Origin: Campylobacterales bacterium
GTDB lineage: Bacteria > Campylobacterota > Campylobacteria > Campylobacterales > QNZT01
Direction of reading: 5' to 3'
NCBI GenBank assembly: GCA_027056215.1
Contig: JALULO010000156.1
Coordinates: 1-9,616 of the forward strand
DNA length: 9,616 bases
Shown piece by piece: positions 1 to 6,764 of this stretch (within the stretch, counting starts at the first letter, position 1; every line of letters starts with the position of its first letter). The notes under the pieces are model-generated. The model was not told the origin of the DNA and ran no database searches. It worked only from the letters and a program-made list of their open reading frames with translations. Made by a program: the position numbers and the translations under genes.

Positions 1-201
1 GATAACGACACTATCTTGTTTGGGTACATTTAAACCTGCATAAATCTTTTCTAGTGCGATTTTAAGGAATGGATGTGTTTCACTTCCAAACTCATGTAGT
101 GAATTTGGATTACCATACATTTGGCAGAAAAACGGCTCCATTGCCAATTTTACCTGTGGGTCAACAATCGTTGTTGCGTTGTTGTCTAAATAGACTCTCA
201 T
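1..201 (-). CDS. nifS: NifS-type cysteine desulfurase, N-terminal part (cut by window edge)
   Basis: This is the first 67 codons of a PLP-dependent cysteine desulfurase, which takes sulfur from L-cysteine to build Fe-S clusters on a NifU/IscU-type scaffold in the cytoplasm. The visible part opens with MRVYLDNNATT, the hallmark N-terminus of the NifS/IscS family, followed by MYGNPNSLHEFG and then THPFLKIALEK, which closely matches the NifS of Campylobacter and Helicobacter. The ATG lies at 201-199, preceded by GGAG with a 5-base spacer (plus-strand CTCC). The gene follows fliI after 56 bases in the same direction. That gap holds weak minus-strand TACAAT and TATAAG boxes, so it may have its own promoter. 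The PLP lysine and catalytic cysteine loop lie outside the window. Family identity is confident; the rest of the gene, normally about 390 residues, is unseen. Confidence 0.93.
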   Translation of the reverse strand, partial: MRVYLDNNATTIVDPQVKLAMEPFFCQMYGNPNSLHEFGSETHPFLKIALEKIYAGLNVPKQDSVVI

Positions 202-257
202 ATTCTCTCCAGTGTTTTAATGGGACTTATATTGTCCTAATTGTACTATTTGTTACT

Positions 258-1556
258 TTAAACGATACTTATAAGTGTTTTTTTAGTTTCTTCGAAGCTT
301 TCACATGCATCAGGCGCTTGTTTTAAAAATTCTTCTAATGATGCTTTTTTAGCAATTGCCTCATCTAGTTCAGGATCATTGCCTTGTGTATAAGCACCGA
401 TACGAATCAAAACTTCATTCTCTTTTAATAGCGAAAACATCCTTTTAAATTTCATAGCTGCGGTTTTATGTTTATCATCAATCACATCTCCCATCACCCT
501 AGAGGCAGAGTTTAGTATATTGATCGGAGGGTAAATACCAAAGTCAGTCATCTCCCGACTAAGTACAATATGTCCATCTAAAATACTTCGACTTTGATCA
601 GCGATAGGGTCGCTCATATCATCACCTTCAATCAAAACCGTAAAAAATGCTGTTATCGATCCTTTTCCTTCCTCTTTTCCTGCACGCTCCATCAATTGTG
701 CTAGTAGGGTTAAAGAAGAGGGCGGATAGCCTTTGGATGTAGGCGGTTCGCCCAAAGCCAAGCCTATCTCTCTTTGTGCCATAGCAAAACGTGTAACAGA
801 GTCCATGATAAAGAGAACATCTCGTCCTTGTTCTTTAAAATACTCAGCAACACTCATGGCTGCAAATGCACCATATTTTCGCATCAAAGAGGAGTCATCA
901 CTGGTTGCAACAATAATCACGGTATCGGTTAAATCCCCACCAAGATTTTTGGCAATAAATTCAGGAATTTCTCTACCTCTCTCTCCTATAAGTGCTACTA
1001 TCTTAATTGGAGCTTGTGCACCTCTTACGATCATACCCATCAGGGTTGATTTTCCAACACCACTGCCTGCAAAGATACCTACTTTTTGACCAATCCCCGT
1101 TGTGAGTAATCCATCGATTGTCTTAACACCGACACTAAACTTTTCTTCGATCAATCCTCTTTTCATCGCGTCGATAGGGGCTTTAATGATAGGCATAGGC
1201 GTACCGCCGTAAATCTCACCTTTGCCGTCTTTTGGTTTCATGAGTGGATCTACAACACGACCCAGCAGTGCATTGCTGACAGGAATATTTAGACCTTCTT
1301 CGTCAATATAGGCTTTATCACCGATTTTTAAGCCCTCTACAAAGCCAAAAGGGGAGACAAAAAAAGAGTTTTTTTGGAGTTCTGTTACCATACCCAAACG
1401 CTCTTCACCTTCAAAAGATATGATTTTGATAATATCTCCGATACTAGGTTTTAGCCCAGTGATCTCTATGTTTGAAGCACTGATGTTTTCTACTTCTCCA
1501 AAAGATTTATTGATATTGGCATTTTTTAATTTTTCAGCGATAGAAGAGAGTTTCAT
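258..1556 (-). CDS. fliI: Flagellum-specific type III export ATPase FliI
   Basis: FliI is the hexameric ATPase at the cytoplasmic base of the flagellar type III export apparatus, related to F1-ATPase beta. It works with FliH and FliJ to unload chaperone-bound substrates. The N-terminal beta-barrel spans about residues 20-90. The Walker A loop AGSGVGKST is at residues 163-171 (Lys169), GERGREIPEF at 191-200, and Walker B FIMD ends at Asp252. The family stretch GEPPTSKGYPPS and the segment DDMSDPIADQSRSILDGH follow, which separates it from F1 and Rho ATPases. At 432 residues it is typical in length. I choose ATG 1556 over TTG 1559 because it forms a TGATG stop-start overlap with folE, which suggests translational coupling. 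No other flagellar gene is visible here, so it sits apart from a flagellar cluster at least on this side. Confidence 0.96.
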   Translation of the reverse strand: MKLSSIAEKLKNANINKSFGEVENISASNIEITGLKPSIGDIIKIISFEGEERLGMVTELQKNSFFVSPFGFVEGLKIGDKAYIDEEGLNIPVSNALLGRVVDPLMKPKDGKGEIYGGTPMPIIKAPIDAMKRGLIEEKFSVGVKTIDGLLTTGIGQKVGIFAGSGVGKSTLMGMIVRGAQAPIKIVALIGERGREIPEFIAKNLGGDLTDTVIIVATSDDSSLMRKYGAFAAMSVAEYFKEQGRDVLFIMDSVTRFAMAQREIGLALGEPPTSKGYPPSSLTLLAQLMERAGKEEGKGSITAFFTVLIEGDDMSDPIADQSRSILDGHIVLSREMTDFGIYPPINILNSASRVMGDVIDDKHKTAAMKFKRMFSLLKENEVLIRIGAYTQGNDPELDEAIAKKASLEEFLKQAPDACESFEETKKTLISIV

Positions 1557-2131
1557 CAATATCTTGCAGGTGGTGGGGTATTGATAAAGTTTAAAAATTC
1601 ACTACGGGTTGCCCTTTGACGAAACATTCCGCGAAGTGCTGAAGAGGTTGTGGTAGAGTTTACTTTTTCTACGCCACGCATCTCCATGCACATATGGCGT
1701 GCTTGAATCACAACACCCACACCTTTTGGTTGTATCACGTCTGTGATAGCATCGGCAATCTGTTCTGTCATCTGCTCTTGAATCTGTAATCTTCTGGCAA
1801 ACACTTCTACCATTCTAGGTATTTTAGAGAGTCCGACAACTTTGCCATCAGGAATATAAGCGACATGGGCACGACCGATGATAGGGAGTAGATGATGTTC
1901 GCACATAGAGTAAAACTCTATATCTTTTATAAGAACCATCTCATCATTGCTGCTTGAAAAAAGTGCTTCGTTCAAAATCTCTTCAGGATCTTGCTGATAC
2001 CCTTTTGTCATAAATTGGAATGCTTTAAAAACACGTTCAGGTGTTTTGATTAAGCCTTCTCTATTGGGGTCTTCTCCTATGATAGAGAGCATATTTTTTA
2101 CTGATTGTTCAAATTGTTGTTTATTTTCCAT
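1556..2131 (-). CDS. folE: GTP cyclohydrolase I
   Basis: It converts GTP to 7,8-dihydroneopterin triphosphate and formate, the first step toward tetrahydrofolate and also toward queuosine precursors. It is a cytoplasmic toroidal homodecamer. The 191-residue protein has the complete type IA signature: the zinc ligands Cys77 and His80 in YSMCEHHLLP and Cys148 in RHMCMEMRG, with His79 at the usual catalytic position. The segment GKVVGLSKIPRMVE lies at 97-110, and the C-terminal TSSALRGMFR is the usual substrate-binding end. The start ATG at 2131 has no strong Shine-Dalgarno, and the 41-residue ORF upstream ends only 20 bases before it, so folE may depend on translation from that gene. Its TGA overlaps the fliI ATG by one base. 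A folE-fliI pair is metabolically unrelated and probably reflects shared transcription only. Confidence 0.97.
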   Translation of the reverse strand: MENKQQFEQSVKNMLSIIGEDPNREGLIKTPERVFKAFQFMTKGYQQDPEEILNEALFSSSNDEMVLIKDIEFYSMCEHHLLPIIGRAHVAYIPDGKVVGLSKIPRMVEVFARRLQIQEQMTEQIADAITDVIQPKGVGVVIQARHMCMEMRGVEKVNSTTTSSALRGMFRQRATRSEFLNFINTPPPARY

Positions 2132-2151
2132 AACGCGTATGATAGCGTAAC

Positions 2152-2277
2152 TTACCCCAAAACCCCATGAAGTACTGTGCCAGCTATAACGATGATAAAT
2201 CCGATAACTTCAGCGATTATAAAAGGAGGTTCGAGTAAGGTTTTGTATTCTTCACTGGTTTTATATGGTATCTTCAT
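2152..2277 (-). CDS. Small single-span membrane protein, 41 residues, unknown function
   Basis: I do not recognise a family. The reading frame starts at ATG 2277 and ends at TAA 2154-2152. It encodes a polar N-terminus (MKIPYKTSEEYKTLLEPP, residues 1-18) followed by a hydrophobic stretch at about 19-41, including IGFIIVIAGTVL, enough for one membrane helix ending almost at the C-terminus. A good AGGAG Shine-Dalgarno (plus-strand CTCCT 2283-2287) sits 5 bases before the ATG, which is the main reason to believe it is translated. It is the first gene of the minus-strand folE-fliI-nifS run and ends 20 bases before folE. A weak TTTAAT at 2310-2305 could serve as a -10 box. It may be a genuine small membrane protein or a leader peptide coupled to folE; the membrane-helix composition favours the former. 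Confidence 0.68.
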   Translation of the reverse strand: MKIPYKTSEEYKTLLEPPFIIAEVIGFIIVIAGTVLHGVLG

Positions 2278-2402
2278 AGGGACTCCTAAAATGATTGGAT
2301 AACTATTAAATCGTCTTATTTGTTAAAAACTTTAGACCTATTAAATAAAAAGTTAATAAAAATGTAACTTTAATATGTAAAAAAAGTTTCACTTTCTTTC
2401 AG

Positions 2403-2408
2403 TATAAT
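2403..2408 (+). promoter_or_regulatory. mutS7 promoter, -10 box
   Basis: A perfect TATAAT lies 31 bases before the proposed mutS7 start codon. There is no recognisable -35 box, only an A/T-rich stretch, as is usual for sigma-70 promoters in this phylum. Transcription would start near 2414-2416, giving a leader of about 25 bases that just contains the Shine-Dalgarno. This placement argues that translation starts near 2440 rather than at 2560, which would leave an untranslated leader of about 145 bases. Confidence 0.65.
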
Positions 2409-2427
2409 ATATCAATACACTACGTTC

Positions 2428-2442
2428 AAGGATTCACCCATA
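2428..2442 (+). promoter_or_regulatory. mutS7 Shine-Dalgarno and proposed AUA start codon
   Basis: AAGGA at 2428-2432 is followed by a 7-base spacer and ATA at 2440-2442, in frame with mutS7. This is ideal ribosome-binding geometry around a codon that is not a normal initiator. No ATG, GTG or TTG occurs in frame between the upstream TAA (2371-2373) and TTG 2560, and there is no Shine-Dalgarno of this quality elsewhere in the stretch. The ATA may be a true rare start, a mutated ATG, or a base error in the assembly. Confidence 0.6.
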
Positions 2443-5382
2443 AGCCTCCAAAACAAAGAAGTTGAAGCTATTTTAGCATCTAAAAAAAAGCTCTTAACCG
2501 AAATATATTTTGATCTGCAACGGTATTATGAAACAAAATATGGTCATGATACGCTGGTTTTGATGGAGATTGGATCATTTTTTGAAGTGTACGAAGTGAA
2601 CAATGACAAAGAACAGATTGGTAAAGCAAAAGAGATTTCAGAACTTTTAAATATTCAGCTAACGCGAAAAAATAAATCTATCATCGAAAATTCTGTAAAA
2701 AATCCTTTACTGGCTGGTGTGCCTTCTGTATCCGTTGAGCGTTATTTAAATCGTATTATCCAGAGTAAACGTTATACGGTTGTATTGGTGAAGCAAAAAG
2801 GTGAACCACCCAATGTAAAACGCTATGTTTCCAATATTATCTCGCCTGGTACCAATTTTGATTATGTTTCTGAACCAAATGAAAATAATGTTGCTTCACT
2901 GATTATCGATGAGAACAATGGTCTCTATTCCTTAGGATATAGTGCCATCGACGTAAGTACGGGAAAAACGATGGTCAATGAAATACACAGTACAAGTGAA
3001 GATAAAACATTTGCGCTGGATGAAGTTTTCACACTTTTGCAATCTTACCACACATCTGAAGTTTTACTCACCTTTGCCTCTGAAAAAATAGACAAAGAGT
3101 GGGTGTTAAGTTACTTAGAAATTATAGGAAATTATCACTATAGCTATAACAAATGTCGTTTGAAGATAGCGTATCAAAATGAACTCTTTGCCAAAGTGTT
3201 TATGATCAAATCGTTTTTATCACCTATCGAGTATCTTGATTTAGAACGTTATGCTTTTGCGAGTGAATCTTTGGCTATTTTATGTGATTTTATCATAGAA
3301 CATGATCCTTCTTTGTTGGAAAAGATGTATCGACCAAAGTTTTTAACAGCAGATCGCTTTGTTTATCTTGGAAACAATGCCCTTGAACAACTGGGTATCA
3401 TTTCACGAAATAGTGGGGATAAAACTTTGCTAAGTTTAATCGACCAAACATCGACTGCGATTGGCAAAAGAGTTATCAAAGAGCGTTTACTAAATCCTAT
3501 ATGTGATTTAAAAATCTTAGAAGAACGTTTTGCATTGAGTGAAAAACTGTTGCCAAATTTTAGACAGTTTGAAAACTTACTCAAGCAGATATATGATTTA
3601 GAGCGTATATTGAGGCGTATCAAACTGAAAAAATTGCATCCGTTTGAATTGGGTTACTTATTCACATCGTTAGAGTCTGTACGTGAAATACTCAAAGTAG
3701 AAAGTGAAGAGTCGATCTCAGTGGACAAAACACTTTCGGAAGAGACGATGGATTTTTTGCATCATTTGGTGCATACGTTTGATCTTGATCTCTGTGCAAA
3801 AGTTTCCAAAAATCAAATCGGTGAAAACTTTTTTCATGAAGGCATCTATCCTGCGATTGATACACTCGTTCACGAGCAAAAAATGCAACTCTACAAGATA
3901 GAAACCATCGCAAAACATATCAACAAACTTTTTGAGGGGCAAAATGGTGAATATGCAACAGTAAGCTATCTGGAAAGTGAAGGTTATTTCATCACTATGA
4001 CAAAAAACCGTTATACAATGATCGAGGAGAGTTTGCAAAATAGTTTTATTACGATCGAAGAGAGTCACTACTTTTTTAAAGATTTTTCGATCAAAAAACT
4101 TAAAAATTCAGTTAAAATCACATCAGAACTTTTTGAAGAGATATCATCCTCTTACATTGCCAATCAGGTAAAGATGATTGCTTTGGTGAAAAAACGATAT
4201 GATGAAAGTCTTGAAGAGATAGAGCGTCGATATGCTCTGTTCTTGGAACAAATCATCATGCATATCGGCACGTTGGATGTTGCGATTAGCAATGCTAAAT
4301 GTGCAACACTTTATCGTTATACCAAGCCTGAGTTATTGGAAAAGTGTGATGAGCCCTTTTTTGAAGCGGTAGGATTACGCCATCCAATCATCGAATCCCG
4401 TGAAGAAAATGGTATCTATGTGCCAAATGATATCTACTTGGGTAAAAAACAGCCTGATATTGAAGCAGAACATATAACACTGGAAGCCAGCAGTGATGAT
4501 GAGGTGAGAGGTATTTTGCTCTACGGTATAAACTCTAGTGGTAAATCTTCTTTGATGAAAGGTGTAGGGATTGCTGTGATACTGGCACAAGCTGGTTTTT
4601 TTGTACCCGCAACGCAGCTGAGATTTACGATGTATGACAAACTTTTTACACGTATTGTTTCTAAAGATAATCTTTATAAAGGACTTTCAACGTTTGCCAT
4701 AGAGATGTTGGAGTTAAAAAATATATTTAATCGTGCCAATAAATATAGTCTTATTCTTGGCGACGAGATATGTCATGGTACAGAAACAGAGTCTGCTTTA
4801 GCGATTGTTGCAAGTGCTGTGATGAAGTTACATGATTTAAAAGCATTTTATATTTTTGCAACGCACTTACATCAACTAATCTCGCTTAAAGAGATACAAG
4901 AACTTAGTGCTATTGTATTTTTACATCTTGGTGTGCAGTATGATGAACTTAACGATAAACTACAATACAATCGTAAACTAGAGATCGGAAGCGGAAGTTC
5001 TCTATACGGGCTTGAATTTGCAAAATCTTTACACCTAGACCATGATTTTATCAAGCAAGCGTATGATTTACGTAAAAAGATGAGTGGTGAATATAGTGAG
5101 CTTGAACTTCTCAAAAAACAAAAAAGAAGTAAATATAACAAAAGTATGTTTTTAACAAAATGTGCACTGTGTAGCAAAAGTGTTGAAGATGTACACCATA
5201 TCAAAGCACAAATGTTTGCTGATGATGGTGGAAATATAGACCATTTTCATCAAAATCATCGCTTTAATCTAATCCCACTTTGTAAAGAACATCACAAAAA
5301 AGTCCATGAGGGAAAGATTATGATCAGTGGTTTTGTGATGAGCGAAGAAGGCTTAAAATTACACTATGATGAAAAGACCTGA
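2440..5382 (+). CDS. MutS7-type mismatch-repair ATPase with C-terminal HNH endonuclease domain
   Basis: This is a MutS homologue of the MutS7 type, known from Epsilonproteobacteria, Mimivirus and octocoral mitochondria (mtMutS), where recognition, ATPase and nuclease are fused. With the ATA start at 2440 it is 980 residues. Domain I carries the mismatch-reading Phe-X-Glu (F47-F48-E49 in IGSFFEVYE). Connector, lever and clamp domains occupy about 130-640. The ATPase domain has Walker A GINSSGKSS (696-704), the STFAIEM signature (from 750), Walker B with D775-E776, and the FATH switch ending at H809. After a basic linker, the HNH zinc module has C908-x2-C911, H919-H920, N943 and C948-x2-H951. 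A start at TTG 2560 would leave only six residues before Phe-X-Glu and remove about 40 residues of domain I, so I reject it. No mutL or mutH is near. In vivo mismatch repair by this subfamily is not settled; a recombination or anti-HGT role is possible. Confidence 0.88.
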   Translation: MSLQNKEVEAILASKKKLLTEIYFDLQRYYETKYGHDTLVLMEIGSFFEVYEVNNDKEQIGKAKEISELLNIQLTRKNKSIIENSVKNPLLAGVPSVSVERYLNRIIQSKRYTVVLVKQKGEPPNVKRYVSNIISPGTNFDYVSEPNENNVASLIIDENNGLYSLGYSAIDVSTGKTMVNEIHSTSEDKTFALDEVFTLLQSYHTSEVLLTFASEKIDKEWVLSYLEIIGNYHYSYNKCRLKIAYQNELFAKVFMIKSFLSPIEYLDLERYAFASESLAILCDFIIEHDPSLLEKMYRPKFLTADRFVYLGNNALEQLGIISRNSGDKTLLSLIDQTSTAIGKRVIKERLLNPICDLKILEERFALSEKLLPNFRQFENLLKQIYDLERILRRIKLKKLHPFELGYLFTSLESVREILKVESEESISVDKTLSEETMDFLHHLVHTFDLDLCAKVSKNQIGENFFHEGIYPAIDTLVHEQKMQLYKIETIAKHINKLFEGQNGEYATVSYLESEGYFITMTKNRYTMIEESLQNSFITIEESHYFFKDFSIKKLKNSVKITSELFEEISSSYIANQVKMIALVKKRYDESLEEIERRYALFLEQIIMHIGTLDVAISNAKCATLYRYTKPELLEKCDEPFFEAVGLRHPIIESREENGIYVPNDIYLGKKQPDIEAEHITLEASSDDEVRGILLYGINSSGKSSLMKGVGIAVILAQAGFFVPATQLRFTMYDKLFTRIVSKDNLYKGLSTFAIEMLELKNIFNRANKYSLILGDEICHGTETESALAIVASAVMKLHDLKAFYIFATHLHQLISLKEIQELSAIVFLHLGVQYDELNDKLQYNRKLEIGSGSSLYGLEFAKSLHLDHDFIKQAYDLRKKMSGEYSELELLKKQKRSKYNKSMFLTKCALCSKSVEDVHHIKAQMFADDGGNIDHFHQNHRFNLIPLCKEHHKKVHEGKIMISGFVMSEEGLKLHYDEKT
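5158..5340 (+). other. HNH endonuclease domain at the C-terminus of MutS7
   Basis: This is a domain within the MutS7 gene. It encodes two zinc knuckle pairs, CALC (908-911) and CKEH (948-951), which frame the H919-H920 dyad and N943, the expected metal and catalytic residues of an HNH fold. All key residues are present, so it looks active rather than decayed. The domain begins about 100 residues after the ATPase switch histidine, separated by a Lys-rich linker containing KKQKRSKYNKS. Confidence 0.85.
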
Positions 5383-5426
5383 TACAGGGTATCTATATAA
5401 ATAATGTATATAACAGTTTTTCTTGT

Positions 5427-5432
5427 TATAAT
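5427..5432 (+). promoter_or_regulatory. Possible promoter of the DUF420 gene, -10 box
   Basis: TATAAT lies 34 bases before the DUF420 start, so transcription would begin near 5439 and leave the GAGGA ribosome site (5453-5457) in the leader. A second TATAAT at 5447-5452 is directly adjacent to that ribosome site, so a transcript starting from it would lack the Shine-Dalgarno; I prefer the first. The region is very AT-rich, so chance matches are likely. Confidence 0.45.
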
Positions 5433-5466
5433 TAAAAATATATGATTATAATGAGGAATTAAGCTA

Positions 5467-5922
5467 ATGCAAATAGAAGGTTTTTTGGGTACACGGGCAG
5501 ATATCATTGTAGATACTGTCATGGTAGCTTCTACTTTGTTGCCTTTTTTCTTGATTATTGCAATCAGATATGCACAAAAAGAAAAATATGATACGCATAA
5601 ATGGTTACAAATTGTTCTTTTTACGGTAGTAAATATTTTGGTAATTGGACTTGAAGTAGATATTCGGATTGGTGGATTAGATAAAGTTATCTCCCAAAGT
5701 CCTTATCATGATAGTACAGAGCTTTTATCTATCTTCCTAATCCATCTATTTTTTGCTATATCGTCAACACTATTATGGTTATGGTTGATTGTAGTTTCTG
5801 CAAAACGCTATCCCATTCATTTTACATTTCCACATAAAAAATATGGAAAAATTGTATTTGTAGATATTGTGATGACGATGCTTACCGGTTGGATATTATA
5901 TGCGATGGTGTTCGCTAACTAA
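5467..5922 (+). CDS. DUF420 family integral membrane protein
   Basis: The 151-residue protein has four predicted membrane helices at about 13-35, 47-64, 86-111 and 128-149. It has the spaced histidines of the DUF420 family (Bacillus YozB type): H44 in THKW, H93 in LIHLFFA and H123 in HKKYGK, with the closing TGWILYAMVF. DUF420 proteins often sit near cytochrome oxidase and assembly genes, and their histidines suggest heme or metal binding, but no biochemical role is established and no oxidase gene is visible here. The ATG at 5467 follows GAGGA with a 9-base spacer. It lies 84 bases after mutS7 with its own possible promoter, and 54 bases before the lipoprotein gene in the same direction. Family assignment rests on pattern memory. 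Confidence 0.78.
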   Translation: MQIEGFLGTRADIIVDTVMVASTLLPFFLIIAIRYAQKEKYDTHKWLQIVLFTVVNILVIGLEVDIRIGGLDKVISQSPYHDSTELLSIFLIHLFFAISSTLLWLWLIVVSAKRYPIHFTFPHKKYGKIVFVDIVMTMLTGWILYAMVFAN

Positions 5923-5941
5923 TTTTTTCACATTTTGATGG

Positions 5942-5973
5942 TACAATTCACCTAAAGAACATACAAAGGTGAA
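5942..5973 (+). promoter_or_regulatory. Overlapping -10 box and hairpin that covers the lipoprotein Shine-Dalgarno
   Basis: TACAAT at 5942-5947 is a plausible -10 box, giving transcription from about 5953-5955. A perfect 7-base inverted repeat, TTCACCT (5947-5953) and AGGTGAA (5967-5973), has a 13-base loop, and its right arm contains the AAGGTG ribosome site (5966-5971). Transcripts from the local promoter would mostly lack the left arm, while read-through from the DUF420 gene would carry both arms and could hide the ribosome site. There is no T-run after it, so it is not an ordinary terminator. Confidence 0.4.
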
Positions 5974-5976
5974 AAG

Positions 5977-6741
5977 ATGCAAAAAATTTACGATTCTATA
6001 GTCGCATTATCGTTGATTGTCGCAATCAGTGGTTGTACTTCAACAGGAACTGATGGTACTTATACTGGGGATCAGAATCAAAATCAAGAGCAAGTTCAGA
6101 ATGGACAATCGGCTGTTCAAGAAAGTGTTGTACCTCCTCAAAGTCAGGGTACGGGGTTAGGATATGATTTATCAGGATATCTTTTACCTGTAAAGACATT
6201 GGAAAATCAATCGGTCTATAAAGATTTTACGATTACAACACAAGATAGCAATGGCTATTTTACACAGCAACAACAGATTGTGAAACGATATCTTTCAGGT
6301 TATAAAAATGATATTAGACAGCCTGTTGTGAATATATTTGAAGGTAACGCACCAAATCAACTTCTTGTAGAGAAAGATGTTGTAACACAAAACCGTATTT
6401 CTGTTTTTAACTACAATGGGGATGGTAATTTAGTAACACAGGAACAGTATCCACGACATATCCAAAAAAATGAAGATTTACTTCGCAATGCGTCAGGTGC
6501 TTGTGTGTTGAAAGAAGAGATTGATAATTTTGACATGAGTGATGGTTATGTACCTGTTCAGGCTAATCCTATTGGACACTACAATAGTGTTTTGCATTTT
6601 TACTGTGGCACAACGGATGGAACAAAGATCGATAGATACTATGCAGACGGTTGGGGTCAAGTTCTTGCTATTCGTCAGATCCCAGATAGCACGACTACGT
6701 ACACTGTGTTTGATCAAAATTCTTACCGAGAAGTTAAGTAA
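5977..6741 (+). CDS. Putative lipoprotein with Gln/Asn-rich linker, unknown function
   Basis: I do not recognise a domain. The N-terminus is a type II signal peptide: a short charged start (MQK), a hydrophobic core and the lipobox ISGC with Cys20 as the lipidation site. Thr, Ser and Gly follow directly, with no Asp at +2, which favours outer-membrane sorting by the rule known from enterics. A Gln/Asn-rich, low-complexity linker (about 21-60) precedes a globular part of about 190 residues with two cysteines, C176 and C210, that could pair in the periplasm. Repeated short beta-like segments such as VFNYNGDGNLVTQEQYP and FYCGTTDGTKIDRYYADG recall small YD/RHS-like or MORN-like sheet units, but I would not assign a family. 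The start at 5977 has AAGGTG upstream. Transcription probably ends at the hairpin overlapping its stop codon. Confidence 0.8.
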   Translation: MQKIYDSIVALSLIVAISGCTSTGTDGTYTGDQNQNQEQVQNGQSAVQESVVPPQSQGTGLGYDLSGYLLPVKTLENQSVYKDFTITTQDSNGYFTQQQQIVKRYLSGYKNDIRQPVVNIFEGNAPNQLLVEKDVVTQNRISVFNYNGDGNLVTQEQYPRHIQKNEDLLRNASGACVLKEEIDNFDMSDGYVPVQANPIGHYNSVLHFYCGTTDGTKIDRYYADGWGQVLAIRQIPDSTTTYTVFDQNSYREVK

Positions 6742-6764
6742 AGGCTTCTCGGTAGATAGTTTTT
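6724..6764. terminator. Bidirectional terminator between convergent genes
   Basis: A perfect 10-base inverted repeat, TACCGAGAAG (6724-6733) and CTTCTCGGTA (6745-6754), has an 11-base loop that contains the lipoprotein stop codon. On the plus strand a run of five T follows at 6760-6764, after a 5-base gap. On the minus strand a shorter T-run (AATTTT) follows. The left arm lies inside the last codons of the lipoprotein gene, and the T-run reaches into the stop codon of the coiled-coil gene, so the two genes share one compact terminator. Confidence 0.75.

Noticed and set aside
69..326. Plus-strand ORF of 85 codons
   Set aside because: It lies antisense to the clear nifS start and the fliI end, has no ribosome site, and its protein is not family-like.
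733..1089. Plus-strand ORF of 118 codons inside fliI
   Set aside because: It is a shadow of the conserved fliI catalytic region on the opposite strand.
3718..4068. Minus-strand ORFs within mutS7, here and at 4872-5204
   Set aside because: They are antisense frames within a well-supported gene, without start signals or recognisable proteins.
2560..5382. TTG 2560 or ATG 2563 as the true mutS7 start
   Set aside because: It would leave only four to six residues before the Phe-X-Glu motif, with no good Shine-Dalgarno, while coding-like MutS sequence continues upstream to an AAGGA-spaced ATA.
5400..5432. Hairpin TAACA...TGTTA downstream of mutS7 as a terminator
   Set aside because: The 5-base AT-rich stem with an 8-base loop is expected by chance in this AT-rich gap, and no T-run follows.
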